From: CAYXVJ01 sp964558445
Lineage (GTDB): Bacteria; Bacillota; Clostridia; Saccharofermentanales; Fastidiosipilaceae
Reading direction: 5' to 3'
DNA length: 46,681 nt
NCBI GenBank assembly: GCA_964558445.1
Contig: CAZLEA010000010.1
Span: 1 to 46,681 of the forward strand
Positions 1 to 8,867 of this stretch are shown piece by piece (the stretch's first letter is position 1; every line of letters starts with the position of its first letter). The notes under the pieces were generated by a model that had not been told where the DNA came from, did no database searches, and saw nothing but the letters and a program-made list of their open reading frames with translations. The position numbers and the translations under genes were made by a program.

Positions 1-932
1 GCCTTGTCGTTACAACCAAGCACGTTCACAATCTTGTGCTCGACCATCTTCTTGATGTTCTCGCGTGCCGGCTTGAGGTACTGGCGAGGATCGAAGTGGC
101 TCGGGTTCTCGGCGAAGTACTCGCGGATGGTACCCGTCATGGCCAGACGCAGGTCGGAGTCGATGTTGATCTTACAAACGGCCATACCGGCTGCCTGACG
201 AAGCATGTCCTCGGGGATACCGATCGCATCGGGCATCGCGCCGCCGTTGTCGTTGATCATCTTGACATACTCGGGCATGACGCTCGAAGCACCGTGCAAG
301 ACGATGGGGAAACCGGGCAGACGTCTGCTGATCTCCTCTAGGATGTCGAAGCGCAGCTGGGGCTTCTGACCGGGCTTGAATTTGTAAGCACCGTGGCTGG
401 TTCCGATTGCGATAGCGAGGCTGTCGACACCGGTACGTGTGACGAAGTCTTCGACCTCATCGGGCTGGGTGTAGCTGGCGTCTTCGTCCGAGACGTTGAC
501 GTCATCTTCGACACCGGCCAAGCGACCGAGCTCACCCTCAACCACGACACCGCGTGCATGAGCGTACTCGACGACCTGACGGGTCAGGGCTACGTTCTCT
601 TCATAAGGCAGATGGGAACCGTCGATCATAACGGAGGTGAAACCGCCGTCGATACATTCCTTACAGAGCTCGAAGCTGTCACCATGGTCCAAGTGAAGAA
701 CGATCGGCAGACCGGTCTCCTTCTCGGCGGCCTCGACCAATTTGGTCAGGTAGGTGTGGTTGGCATACTTACGGGCACCGGCAGATACCTGCAGGATGAC
801 CGGAGCATTGAGCTCCTTACAAGCTTCCGTGATACCCTGGATGATCTCCATGTTGTTCACGTTGAAGGCACCGATGGCATAGCCGCCTTCATAAGCCTTC
901 TGAAACATTTCTTTAGATGTTACTAACGGCAT
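1..932 (-). CDS. fba: Fructose-bisphosphate aldolase, class II (3' end cut by window edge)
   Basis: Zn-dependent aldolase that splits fructose-1,6-bisphosphate into DHAP and glyceraldehyde-3-phosphate in cytoplasmic glycolysis. Reading the minus strand from ATG at 932 gives MPLVTSKEMFQKAYEGGY, the usual start of the roughly 307-residue clostridial class II enzyme. The zinc/catalytic segment HLDHGDS lies at about residues 80-86, and LHGASSV and NIDSDLR follow in order. About 310 codons are visible and the last ones read NVLGCNDKA, so at most a few residues and the stop are missing. The ribosome binding site AAGGAG lies 8 bases upstream. The gene has its own strong promoter behind valS. A second, unrelated class I aldolase lies at 20505-21392. 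Confidence 0.95.
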   Translation of the reverse strand, partial: MPLVTSKEMFQKAYEGGYAIGAFNVNNMEIIQGITEACKELNAPVILQVSAGARKYANHTYLTKLVEAAEKETGLPIVLHLDHGDSFELCKECIDGGFTSVMIDGSHLPYEENVALTRQVVEYAHARGVVVEGELGRLAGVEDDVNVSDEDASYTQPDEVEDFVTRTGVDSLAIAIGTSHGAYKFKPGQKPQLRFDILEEISRRLPGFPIVLHGASSVMPEYVKMINDNGGAMPDAIGIPEDMLRQAAGMAVCKINIDSDLRLAMTGTIREYFAENPSHFDPRQYLKPARENIKKMVEHKIVNVLGCNDK

Positions 933-1004
933 TCTAATTCTCCTTATTACTCATTACGTTCGTGGCCACAGCCCGTCCGTGATTGAAATATGTGATCTTA
1001 AGTA

Positions 1005-1033
1005 ATTGTAATAATCATGTGACTTTTAGTCAA
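1005..1033 (-). promoter_or_regulatory. Sigma-A-type promoter of fba
   Basis: On the minus strand, TTGACT (1028-1033) and TACAAT (1005-1010) are separated by exactly 17 bases. This lies about 75 bases upstream of the fba start and downstream of the valS stop. It suggests that fba is also transcribed independently of the long upstream gene run. Expression has not been shown. Confidence 0.7.
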
Positions 1034-1126
1034 TTGTTTGGGGCTCTTGGCGCCTCATTCTACGATTACAACGTGTTTGATCGATCCCTTCTGCCGTTTA
1101 TAGACAAAAGTACAAGCAAGCAATCC

Positions 1127-3796
1127 CTACAGGGCGTTCAATTCGGCCAGGCGTGCGGCAAGTGCCTCACGGACCTGCAAGTTGGAGGCGAGCTTATCCT
1201 TCTCCTTTTGTACCACTGCCTCAGGGGCGCGCGACACGAAGGACTCGTTGGCAAGCTTCTGATGGACGCGATTGATCTCGTCTTCTGCCTTGGTAAGTTC
1301 CTTGGCGATACGCTCGCGCTCCTTATCTAGGTCCACCAAGTCTTCGAGCGGGATGAAGAGTTCGGCACCAGGGATAACAGCGGTCACCGCCGAGGAGGCG
1401 ATATCCGTCTTGCTGTCTCTGATATCGATGGATTCGATACCTGCCAGATGATTCAGATAGGCTTGTCCGGAACGGAAGAGCTTCGCCATTGCCTCATCTT
1501 CGGTGTAGACAATCAAGCCTACCTTGCGTGAGGGAGCGACGTCCATCTGTACGCGGATGTTTCGAATCTGTCTAGTCGCATCCATGACGAGCTCCATCTG
1601 ACGGATAACAGCGTCGTTTCGCCACTCGGGTCTGCGGTCGGGCCAATCCGAGATCATGATCGAAGCCGAAGCAGGGGCAGCCAAGGTCGCGGGCAGATTC
1701 AAATAAATCTCTTCGGTGACAAACGGCATGAAGGGGTGCAGCAACTGCATCGCACGACGAAGCACGGTGACGAGCACATAACGGGCTTCAAGCTCACCTG
1801 CGGGGTTATCGCCGTACAGGCGCGGCTTCACCATCTCGATGTACCAGTCGCAGTACTCCTCCCAGATGAACTCATAAATCTTCTGCAGCGCGATGCCAAG
1901 CTCGAACTTCTCGAGATTCTGTGTCACTTCCTTCGTGACCTGATTCAGGCGCGCGAGGATCCAGTGGTCTTCCGTCTGGAACTCGCTCTCTTGGACCTCG
2001 CCGAAATCGATATCATCGTCCAGGTTCATCAAGACGAAGCGGAAGGCATTCCAAATCTTGTTAACAAAGGATCTACCGCTCTCCACCACCTGCTCTTGGA
2101 AGCGTTGGTCGCTGCCGGGACCGGTACCGGTGATCAGAGAATAACGCAGCGCATCCGCGCCGACGCGATCGATCACCTCGAGCGGGTCAACACCGTTATC
2201 CAAGCTCTTCGACATCTTGCGTCCGTCTGCCGCACGCACGATGCCGTGCATGTAGACGGTATGGAAGGGCACCTCGCCCGTGTGCTCGATGGCGGAGAAG
2301 ATCATGCGGGCAACCCAGAAGAAGATGATATCGTAGCCGGTGACAAGGACGTCCGTCGGATAGAAGTAATCCAGATCCGCGGTCTTCTCGGGCCAACCAA
2401 GCGTCGAGAACGGCCACAGAGCTGAGCTAAACCAGGTATCCAAGGTGTCTTCGTCCGCTCTTAGATTCGTGTCGCTGCAAGCGGGGCAAGCAGCAGGATG
2501 CTCCCTGGAGACGATCACTTCGCCGCAGGCATCGCAGTAGTAGGCCGGGATACGGTGTCCCCACCAGAGCTGGCGCGAGATATTCCAATCTCGGATGTTG
2601 TTCATCCAGTTGAAGTAAGTCTTCTCGAAGCGCTCGGGCACGAAGCGGACTTCCTCGTTCTCCACCGCCTTGATCGCGGGATCGGCAAGCGCATCCATCT
2701 TCACGAACCACTGCGTGGAGAGTCTAGGCTCGACTACAGTCTTGCAGCGCTGGCAGGTACCGACGTTGTGCTTGTACGCTTCGATCTTCTCGATGAGGTC
2801 TTGTGCTTCCAAGTCTCGGACGATCTGCTTGCGTGCAGCTTCTCTCGTCATGCCGGAATACGGCTCGAAACCCTCGGCAATCAGGGCATCGTCCGTCATT
2901 ATATTGAGGACGGGGAGATCATGTCGCTTCCCAAGCTCGAAGTCGTTCGGATCGTGAGCTGGCGTGATCTTGACCACACCCGTACCGAACTCGGACTCGA
3001 CATAATCATCCGCAACGATCGGGATATCAACGTTTCTGAGCGGCAGACGAACGGTCTTGCCGACCAAATGCTTATAGCGCACATCGTCCGGATGTACGGC
3101 GACAGCGGTATCGCCCAGCATGGTCTCGGGCCTGGTCGTAGCGACTACGAGGTAGCCGGAACCATCGGTCAAGGGATAGCGAATATGCCAGAGCGAGCTC
3201 TGCTGCTCCTCATAGATGACCTCGATATCAGAGATCGAAGTCTTGCAATCCGGGCACCAGTTAATCAGGCGCTCGCCGCGGTAGATCAAGCCCTTCTCGT
3301 AGAGCTTGATGAAGACCTCGGTGACGGCCTCGGACAGACCCTCGTCCATCGTGAAGCGCGTACGGTCCCAATCACAAGACGAACCCATGCGTTGCAACTG
3401 TAAGATGATGCGGTTACCGTAGCGCTCCTTCCACTCCCAGGCACGCTCCAAGAATCCCTCGCGTCCGAGCTCCTCCTTTGACACACCCTCTTGCTTCAAT
3501 GTCTCGACGATGCGAGCCTCGGTTGCAATCGAAGCATGGTCGGTACCGGGCAGCCAGAGCGCTTCATAACCCTGCATGCGGCGCCAGCGAGTCAAGCTGT
3601 CTTGTAGCGTGTTGTCGAGCGCGTGGCCCATGTGCAGCTGCCCCGTGATATTCGGCGGCGGCATCACGATGGTATACGGCTTCTTCTTGGGATTCACATG
3701 TGCCGAGAAGTACTTCTCCTGTAACCAATTCTCGTAGATTCGCGCTTCGGCTTCCAAGGGCTCGAAGGCCTTGCTGATTTGGTCGATCTTAACCAT
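1127..3796 (-). CDS. valS: Valyl-tRNA synthetase
   Basis: Class I aminoacyl-tRNA synthetase that charges tRNA-Val. The 889 residues match the family length. The HIGH-type motif reads HMGH at residues 55-58 (PPPNITGQLHMGH), and the KMSKS loop is at about 527-531. A CxxC...CxxC zinc-knuckle-like segment lies at about 418-440. The C-terminal 70 residues form the charged coiled-coil arm (LVDLDKERERIAKEL) that contacts tRNA. The start is ATG at 3796 with AGAGG upstream. It lies 124 bases behind nagB. Many Firmicutes valS genes have a T-box leader, but this gap is too short for one and shows none of its motifs. Expression may therefore come from the upstream run. Confidence 0.97.
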   Translation of the reverse strand: MVKIDQISKAFEPLEAEARIYENWLQEKYFSAHVNPKKKPYTIVMPPPNITGQLHMGHALDNTLQDSLTRWRRMQGYEALWLPGTDHASIATEARIVETLKQEGVSKEELGREGFLERAWEWKERYGNRIILQLQRMGSSCDWDRTRFTMDEGLSEAVTEVFIKLYEKGLIYRGERLINWCPDCKTSISDIEVIYEEQQSSLWHIRYPLTDGSGYLVVATTRPETMLGDTAVAVHPDDVRYKHLVGKTVRLPLRNVDIPIVADDYVESEFGTGVVKITPAHDPNDFELGKRHDLPVLNIMTDDALIAEGFEPYSGMTREAARKQIVRDLEAQDLIEKIEAYKHNVGTCQRCKTVVEPRLSTQWFVKMDALADPAIKAVENEEVRFVPERFEKTYFNWMNNIRDWNISRQLWWGHRIPAYYCDACGEVIVSREHPAACPACSDTNLRADEDTLDTWFSSALWPFSTLGWPEKTADLDYFYPTDVLVTGYDIIFFWVARMIFSAIEHTGEVPFHTVYMHGIVRAADGRKMSKSLDNGVDPLEVIDRVGADALRYSLITGTGPGSDQRFQEQVVESGRSFVNKIWNAFRFVLMNLDDDIDFGEVQESEFQTEDHWILARLNQVTKEVTQNLEKFELGIALQKIYEFIWEEYCDWYIEMVKPRLYGDNPAGELEARYVLVTVLRRAMQLLHPFMPFVTEEIYLNLPATLAAPASASIMISDWPDRRPEWRNDAVIRQMELVMDATRQIRNIRVQMDVAPSRKVGLIVYTEDEAMAKLFRSGQAYLNHLAGIESIDIRDSKTDIASSAVTAVIPGAELFIPLEDLVDLDKERERIAKELTKAEDEINRVHQKLANESFVSRAPEAVVQKEKDKLASNLQVREALAARLAELNAL

Positions 3797-3853
3797 AAAT
3801 AACCTCTATTGTTTCTCTTAACGCCTACGTGATGCGGCCCCTGCTACGCAGAA

Positions 3854-3879
3854 ATAGGCAAGGTGTGTGCCTCGCCTAT
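3854..3879 (-). terminator. Hairpin between nagB and valS (possible attenuator/terminator)
   Basis: ATAGGCAAGG (3854-3863) and CCTCGCCTAT (3870-3879) form a 10-position stem with one mismatch around a TGTGTG loop. It lies about 40 bases after the nagB stop. On the minus strand only a short ATTT follows, so this is a poor intrinsic terminator. It could be a processing or stability hairpin, or an inefficient terminator that lowers valS expression. Confidence 0.4.
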
Positions 3880-3920
3880 CCGATCCGCTAACGCGTTTGT
3901 TTGTGATTACGTATCGCCAC

Positions 3921-4649
3921 TTAGCTCAGGAGCGATGCGGCGTCCTGGTCCAGGAGGATCGTGACATCGGGGTGAATCTGCAGGATGGATGCCTGGCAGA
4001 CAGGATCGATGTGACCCTCGATCATGGCCTTGACGGCTTCGGCCTTGGAGCTGCCGGTTGCGATCAAGATGATGCGACCTGCCTCCATAATCGTTCCGAT
4101 ACCCATGCTAATCGCTTGCTTCGGCACGTCCTCGAAATTATCGAAGAAGCGGGCGTTGGCCTGAATCGTATCCTCGGTCAGATCCACGACATGCGTCGCC
4201 TTGGGGAAATAGGTATTGGGCTCGTTGAAGCCGATGTGGCCGTTGCGACCTAGACCCAAGATCTGTAAATCAATGTAGTTTGCGGCGGCAATCAATTCCT
4301 CGAAGCGCTCGCACTCGGCCTCGGGATCGGCAGCCGTACCATCCGGGATGTTGATCGCATCGGGCAGGATATTAATCTTACCGAAGAGGTGATCCACCAT
4401 GTAGCGGAAGTAGCTCTGCTCGTGGTGACGATCCAAACCCAGATACTCATCTAAGTTGAAGCTTGTTACTTCGGCAAAGGAGATCACGCCATCATCATAG
4501 AGATTGACGAGTTCATCGTAGATACCGAGCGGGGTGCTTCCCGTCGCGAGGCCCAGGACCGACTGCGGTTCCGCCAGCAACTGAGCGGCGACCAGAGCCG
4601 CACCGGCCTTAGCCACCTGCTGTTCATTCTCGAACACTTGTATAACCAT
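3921..4649 (-). CDS. nagB: Glucosamine-6-phosphate deaminase
   Basis: Converts glucosamine-6-phosphate to fructose-6-phosphate plus ammonia, feeding amino sugars into glycolysis. The start chosen is ATG at 4649 (MVIQVFENEQQ), which has GGAGG 8 bases upstream. An in-frame ATG five codons earlier overlaps that ribosome binding site and is less likely. This gives 242 residues, normal for Gram-positive NagB. Conserved signatures are LGLATGSTPLG near the N-terminus, FNLDEYLGL (catalytic Asp) and LGRNGHIGFNEP (catalytic His region). No nagA or amino-sugar transporter is nearby. The gene sits 59 bases after mutS2 in the minus-strand run. Confidence 0.95.
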   Translation of the reverse strand: MVIQVFENEQQVAKAGAALVAAQLLAEPQSVLGLATGSTPLGIYDELVNLYDDGVISFAEVTSFNLDEYLGLDRHHEQSYFRYMVDHLFGKINILPDAINIPDGTAADPEAECERFEELIAAANYIDLQILGLGRNGHIGFNEPNTYFPKATHVVDLTEDTIQANARFFDNFEDVPKQAISMGIGTIMEAGRIILIATGSSKAEAVKAMIEGHIDPVCQASILQIHPDVTILLDQDAASLLS

Positions 4650-4708
4650 CTCTATTTCCTCCATGCTAACTAGCTTTTGACTGTACTAATCTTAACTTAA
4701 ATCCGTGT

Positions 4709-7102
4709 TTACTTCAATTCTACAATCGTTACGCCCGTGTCGCCCTCACCATAAGCTGCTAAGCGATAGGCACTAACCCGTCGATCCTTCTTCAAGGCTT
4801 GGTGGACGGCTTGGCGAAGGACGCCCGAGCCCTTGCCATGCACGACGCGAAGTGACCTGGCGCCCGCAAGCACCGCATCGTCCATGAAGTGATCGAGATT
4901 CACCAGCGCCTCATCGCTCGTCTGCCCGAGCAGCTTCAATTCCGGCCTGAAGCTCTGTGCCTTCGAAACAGTCTTCGACTGTCCCTTGCGTAGGCGGGCC
5001 GCAGCTCGATCACGGCCGCCCGTATCCACCGGTTTCTCTTCTGCTACGACGAGGCTTGCGGCAGAAACCGAGATCTTCATCGCGCCGACTTGGAGCATCA
5101 GCATGCCCTTGTTATCCGGCTCACTAACGACGCGCCCGTTCTGATTCAGAAGCGGCGAGAAGTAAGTCTTCCCGACCTCGATCAATCGAGGCTTCTCCCC
5201 TGCAGCCGCGACCTTGCGACTGAGCGTCTCTCTGCCGATCTCCCCTTCGATTTGGTTTAGACGGCCGCGAAGCTCGCCTCTGAGATTCTGACCGGACTTC
5301 ATCGCCCGATCGAGGTCGCCGCCTTCGAAGGCCTCGCGAATATCGTTTAGTAACTGATCGACGATCTCGACTTGCTCTTGCAGCGTCTGGCGCGACTCCT
5401 CACGGGCCTTGGCGAGTATGTCGCTCTTCCTGGATTCGATCGCCTGTTGGTCTCGTTCCAATTGACGGCGCTCGCTGCGGATCTCGTTTCGTTCGCGGAC
5501 CGCCTCGTCACGAAGCCTCGCGGCATCGCGACCACGCTTGTCCAGATCGCGGAGCAAATCCTCGAAGTGGCGCCCCTCATCTGTCAAGAGCTCTCTTGCA
5601 CGGCCGATGATCGTCTCGTCTAGACCCAGCTTCTGCGAGATGATAAACGCATTGGATACGCCAGGCACGCCGATCATCAAGCGGTACGTCGGCTTCAGAG
5701 TATCGGTGTCGAACTCGACAGATGCGTTCTCGACGCCTTCTGTCTCGAGCGCATATGCCTTGAGTTCCTTGTAGTGTGTCGTCGCCATCGTGATCGCACC
5801 CGAGCGCTTCAGGTGGTCGAGGATCGCCATCGCGAGCGCCGCACCCTCGGACGGGTCCGTGCCGGAGCCGAGCTCGTCCGTCAGAACGAGGCTTGATGGC
5901 CCCACCATCTCGCAGATACGAACCAGATTCGTCATGTGACCGGAGAAGGTCGATAGGCTCTGCTCGATGCTCTGCTCGTCGCCGATGTCGGCCAACACGT
6001 TATCGAAGACGGAGATCTCCGATTGCTCCTTGGCCGGTATCTCGAGGCCGGACATACCCATCAGGGTCAGGAGACCGCAGGTCTTGAGCGCGACCGTCTT
6101 ACCACCCGTGTTCGGCCCCGTCACGAGCAGCGTGCTGTACGTGTCTCCGATCCACAGATCGATCGGCACGACTTCATTCGCCGGTATCAGCGGGTGGCGC
6201 GCCTGCTTCAGGTGTATGCGTCCTTGATCGTTTAAGATCGGTGGCATCGCCTTCATCTGGAGGGCCAACCTGCCCTTGGCGATCGCGAAATCGATTTGGG
6301 CCAGAAGCTCAGAGTTCGCCAAGATGCCGTCGACTTCCTCGGCGACTCGCTCGGAGAAATCGCGCAAGATAGCCGCGATCTCGTCTCGCTCTTCGCTCAT
6401 CAATTCTCTAATCTTGTTGTTTGCGGAGACGACCGCCATCGGCTCGACGAAGAGCGTCTGACCGGAGCCGGATGCATCGTGGACGATGCCGGGCACTTGA
6501 CCCTTATGCTCCGCCTTGACCGGCACGACGTAGCGGCCGTTTCGCTGCGTGATCAGCGCTTCCATCAGGTACTTGCCCTGACCGCGTATGATTCGATCGA
6601 GCGCTTCTCGAATCGATGACTGCTGTCCCTTGATGCGGCGACGGATCTCCGCAAGCTTCACGGATGCGTTGTCGGCCATCTCCTCTTCGGAGATAATCGC
6701 GCTATCGATATCCTTCTCGAGGCGGTCGTAGCGATTCAGACGATCCATCAGCAAGTAGACACTGTTGTCGCCTGGACCGTCTTCAGGCACGAGCCTCGTA
6801 AGCCTGGACGCAGCACGAAGCACGCCCGCGATACGCAGGAGCTCTGCCATCGATAGGTCAGATCCGCGAGAAGCACGTACGACCGTGGCACGGATATCCG
6901 AGATGCCGTGGAGAGGCGGTGTGCCCTTGGCGAGGAGGATTGCGACCGCGTCACTCGTCTCCTTGAGCCATGTTCTGGCTTCAGTCAGATCGTTTGTCGG
7001 GGCCAAGGCTTCGCAGCGCTCGCGCCCGGGAGCAGAAAAAGATAGCCCGGTGAGTTGCCGGACTATTTTGGGGAATTCCAATGTATCGGTATGCATTTCC
7101 AT
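4709..7102 (-). CDS. mutS2: MutS2 family ATPase/nuclease
   Basis: MutS-like ATPase with a C-terminal Smr domain. The family is linked to suppression of homologous recombination and, in Bacillus, to rescue of collided ribosomes. The start chosen is ATG at 7102 (MEMHTDTLEF) with GAGG about 9 bases upstream, giving 797 residues. A TTG five codons earlier is possible but lies within the spacer after pgsA. Walker A GPNTGGKT is at about 329-336, followed by the Walker B region LVLTDELGSGTDPSEG. A long charged coiled coil comes next, then the Smr domain with HGKGSGVLR near 752. All key elements are present. The gene starts 15 bases after the pgsA stop, so the two are probably co-transcribed. Confidence 0.95.
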   Translation of the reverse strand: MEMHTDTLEFPKIVRQLTGLSFSAPGRERCEALAPTNDLTEARTWLKETSDAVAILLAKGTPPLHGISDIRATVVRASRGSDLSMAELLRIAGVLRAASRLTRLVPEDGPGDNSVYLLMDRLNRYDRLEKDIDSAIISEEEMADNASVKLAEIRRRIKGQQSSIREALDRIIRGQGKYLMEALITQRNGRYVVPVKAEHKGQVPGIVHDASGSGQTLFVEPMAVVSANNKIRELMSEERDEIAAILRDFSERVAEEVDGILANSELLAQIDFAIAKGRLALQMKAMPPILNDQGRIHLKQARHPLIPANEVVPIDLWIGDTYSTLLVTGPNTGGKTVALKTCGLLTLMGMSGLEIPAKEQSEISVFDNVLADIGDEQSIEQSLSTFSGHMTNLVRICEMVGPSSLVLTDELGSGTDPSEGAALAMAILDHLKRSGAITMATTHYKELKAYALETEGVENASVEFDTDTLKPTYRLMIGVPGVSNAFIISQKLGLDETIIGRARELLTDEGRHFEDLLRDLDKRGRDAARLRDEAVRERNEIRSERRQLERDQQAIESRKSDILAKAREESRQTLQEQVEIVDQLLNDIREAFEGGDLDRAMKSGQNLRGELRGRLNQIEGEIGRETLSRKVAAAGEKPRLIEVGKTYFSPLLNQNGRVVSEPDNKGMLMLQVGAMKISVSAASLVVAEEKPVDTGGRDRAAARLRKGQSKTVSKAQSFRPELKLLGQTSDEALVNLDHFMDDAVLAGARSLRVVHGKGSGVLRQAVHQALKKDRRVSAYRLAAYGEGDTGVTIVELK

Positions 7103-7117
7103 AGACAAGAACCTCAA

Positions 7118-7699
7118 TTAAGTCTGGTCCGCTGTCTGTTCATCCTTCTTATCGGCGTCCAAATAGTATTTGACATAAGACAGCAAACTAAAGATCGAAA
7201 ACGATACCGGAACAATAAAGATGTACGGTATCAAGTAAATATATTCTTCGCGTAGTAACATCGCAAAGGAGAAGGCGATCACAAGCAGTATCGTGGTCAG
7301 CTTCCCGAACCACTGCGCACCGACGACGACATCCCGTCTGCGAAACAAGATCGCACCGCCAAGCACTAAGAGTAGTTCCTTGGCCAGCATAATCAGCGGC
7401 ACCCAGAGCGGCAGGCGATGCACCAGGAAGAGACAAACGCTCGTTGTAATCTGGAAGATCTTGTCGACTAAGGGATCCAAGACCTTGCCAAGATCGGACA
7501 CCTGATCGAAGGTGCGGGCGATGAAACCGTCCAGTGCATCCGTCATCCAGATCAAGAGGAAGAGGACGAAGCCCGTCGTACGGATTTGTTCTCGGTTCAA
7601 TATGTAGCTTGCCATGAGGGGAATCATGGCGAGGCGAACCAAGGATAGCCCGTTCGGTATCGTCAGTTGCTTCTTCCAATCCAGATCTCTCAGTTTCAT
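7118..7699 (-). CDS. pgsA: CDP-diacylglycerol--glycerol-3-phosphate 3-phosphatidyltransferase
   Basis: Membrane enzyme that makes phosphatidylglycerolphosphate, the first committed step to phosphatidylglycerol. The CDP-alcohol phosphotransferase signature is intact: DALDGFIAR, then GKVLDPLVDK, giving the D-G-A-R-G-D-D pattern at about residues 54-80. Several hydrophobic segments follow, consistent with five or six membrane helices. The length of 193 residues is typical. It starts 27 bases after pfkA and ends just before mutS2, so it is an internal member of the minus-strand run. The short C-terminus is polar (DADKKDEQTADQT). Assignment to pgsA rather than another CDP-alcohol transferase rests on overall sequence and length. 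Confidence 0.88.
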   Translation of the reverse strand: MKLRDLDWKKQLTIPNGLSLVRLAMIPLMASYILNREQIRTTGFVLFLLIWMTDALDGFIARTFDQVSDLGKVLDPLVDKIFQITTSVCLFLVHRLPLWVPLIMLAKELLLVLGGAILFRRRDVVVGAQWFGKLTTILLVIAFSFAMLLREEYIYLIPYIFIVPVSFSIFSLLSYVKYYLDADKKDEQTADQT

Positions 7700-7726
7700 C
7701 TATACCTTCTCTTCCATGCCATCAGG

Positions 7727-8764
7727 CTAGAGCGCGATCAATTTCGAATCCATGTAGTCTTCGACATCAATCGTCTTCTTCATCGCCAAGGCTTCTTCCA
7801 TATCTATATCCGTGATCTTACCCTCACGGTAGACGATGACCCGATTGCTGCGGCCCAAGTCGATGCAGGAGACCGCCTCCACGCCCATCTGGCTTGCCAT
7901 CTGGCGATCGCGAAGCGTAGGACTGCCGCCGCGCTGCAAGTGGCCTAGTATCGTCGGTCTGGATTCGATGCCGGTCATCTTCTCGATACGCTCGGCGATA
8001 TCGATCGCGGAGCCTGCGCCCTCTGCCACCACGACAATGTAGTGATGCTTGCCGGTGTTCCGGCACTCGAGGAGGCGCTTGACGACATCGTGGTTGAAAT
8101 CATGTTCGATCTCAGGGATCAAGATGACTTCCGCACCGGTCGATACACCGACGTTGAGGGCGATGTATCCCGCCTTGCGGCCCATCACTTCGATGACCGA
8201 GCAGCGTTCGTGACTGCTCGCCGTGTCGCGAAGCTTATCGATGGCCTCCATCGCCGTATTCATAGCGGTATCGTAGCCGATCGTATACTCCGTGCTGGAG
8301 ATATCGTTGTCGATTGTACCCGGGATACCGACAACCGGTAGGCCCATGCGTGCCAGATCGAGCGCACCGCGGAAGGATCCGTCGCCACCGATCACAACGA
8401 GTGCATCGATATTAAACACCTTGCACATATCAAATGCCTGTTTCACGCCATCCGGCGTATTGAAGGTGGCCGAACGGGCTGTCATCAAGAAGGTACCGCC
8501 GCGCTGCAGCTTCTCCGAGACGGAGCGGCCGTTGAGTTCGATGATGTCACCGCGCCACAAGCCGTGGAAGCCGCGTCTGACACCGAGCATACGATAGCCC
8601 TTGTTCAGGCCGGCACGGGTCACGGCGCGAATCGCCGCGTTCATGCCGGGGGCATCCCCGCCGGAGGTCAAGACCGCAATCGTCTTGATATCCGCGGCCA
8701 TCTGCCTGTGCTGCTTCATACCCAAACTTGTATTCTCTTCTCTCGACTTCGTCTGCTCGCTCAT
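7727..8764 (-). CDS. pfkA: ATP-dependent 6-phosphofructokinase
   Basis: Phosphorylates fructose-6-phosphate to fructose-1,6-bisphosphate. The nucleotide loop TSGGDAPGMNAA is near residues 33-44. GGDGSFRGA, with the Gly typical of ATP-using rather than pyrophosphate-using enzymes, is near 125. The catalytic PGTIDNDI is at about 146-153, and GHLQRGGSP lies in the C-terminal half. The protein has 345 residues with about 25 extra polar residues before the usual KTIAVLTSGG start. That extension is supported because ATG 8764 has AGAGGA 7 bases upstream. An internal ATG (MKQHRQMAADIK) could also initiate. Its position downstream of dnaE recalls the dnaE...pfkA order in Bacillus. Confidence 0.95.
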   Translation of the reverse strand: MSEQTKSREENTSLGMKQHRQMAADIKTIAVLTSGGDAPGMNAAIRAVTRAGLNKGYRMLGVRRGFHGLWRGDIIELNGRSVSEKLQRGGTFLMTARSATFNTPDGVKQAFDMCKVFNIDALVVIGGDGSFRGALDLARMGLPVVGIPGTIDNDISSTEYTIGYDTAMNTAMEAIDKLRDTASSHERCSVIEVMGRKAGYIALNVGVSTGAEVILIPEIEHDFNHDVVKRLLECRNTGKHHYIVVVAEGAGSAIDIAERIEKMTGIESRPTILGHLQRGGSPTLRDRQMASQMGVEAVSCIDLGRSNRVIVYREGKITDIDMEEALAMKKTIDVEDYMDSKLIAL

Positions 8765-8790
8765 ATCTCAGTCCTCTCGTTACTAGCCTA

Positions 8791-8805
8791 CGCCCAGGAT
8801 GGGCG
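8791..8805 (-). other. Small hairpin in the pfkA leader
   Basis: CGCCCA-gga-TGGGCG forms a 6-base-pair stem with a three-base loop, about 27 bases upstream of the pfkA start within the 103-base dnaE-pfkA gap. No T-run follows it on the minus strand, so it is not a terminator. It may affect translation or message stability. The gap also has a weak possible promoter (TTCGAC, 17 bases, TATAAA on the minus strand). Confidence 0.3.
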
Positions 8806-8867
8806 ATCGATCCCAACTTTATATATTCTATCGTAATTTCGTCGAATTACCAGACAAATAAACCGTC

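Noticed and set aside
4..341. Short plus-strand frames at the window start
   Set aside because: They overlap the clear class II aldolase on the minus strand and have no protein similarity.
2498..3403. 301-codon plus-strand open frame opposite valS
   Set aside because: It lies wholly inside valS in an antisense frame, has no ribosome binding site and no recognisable domain. Such frames arise from the G+C-biased third positions of the real gene.
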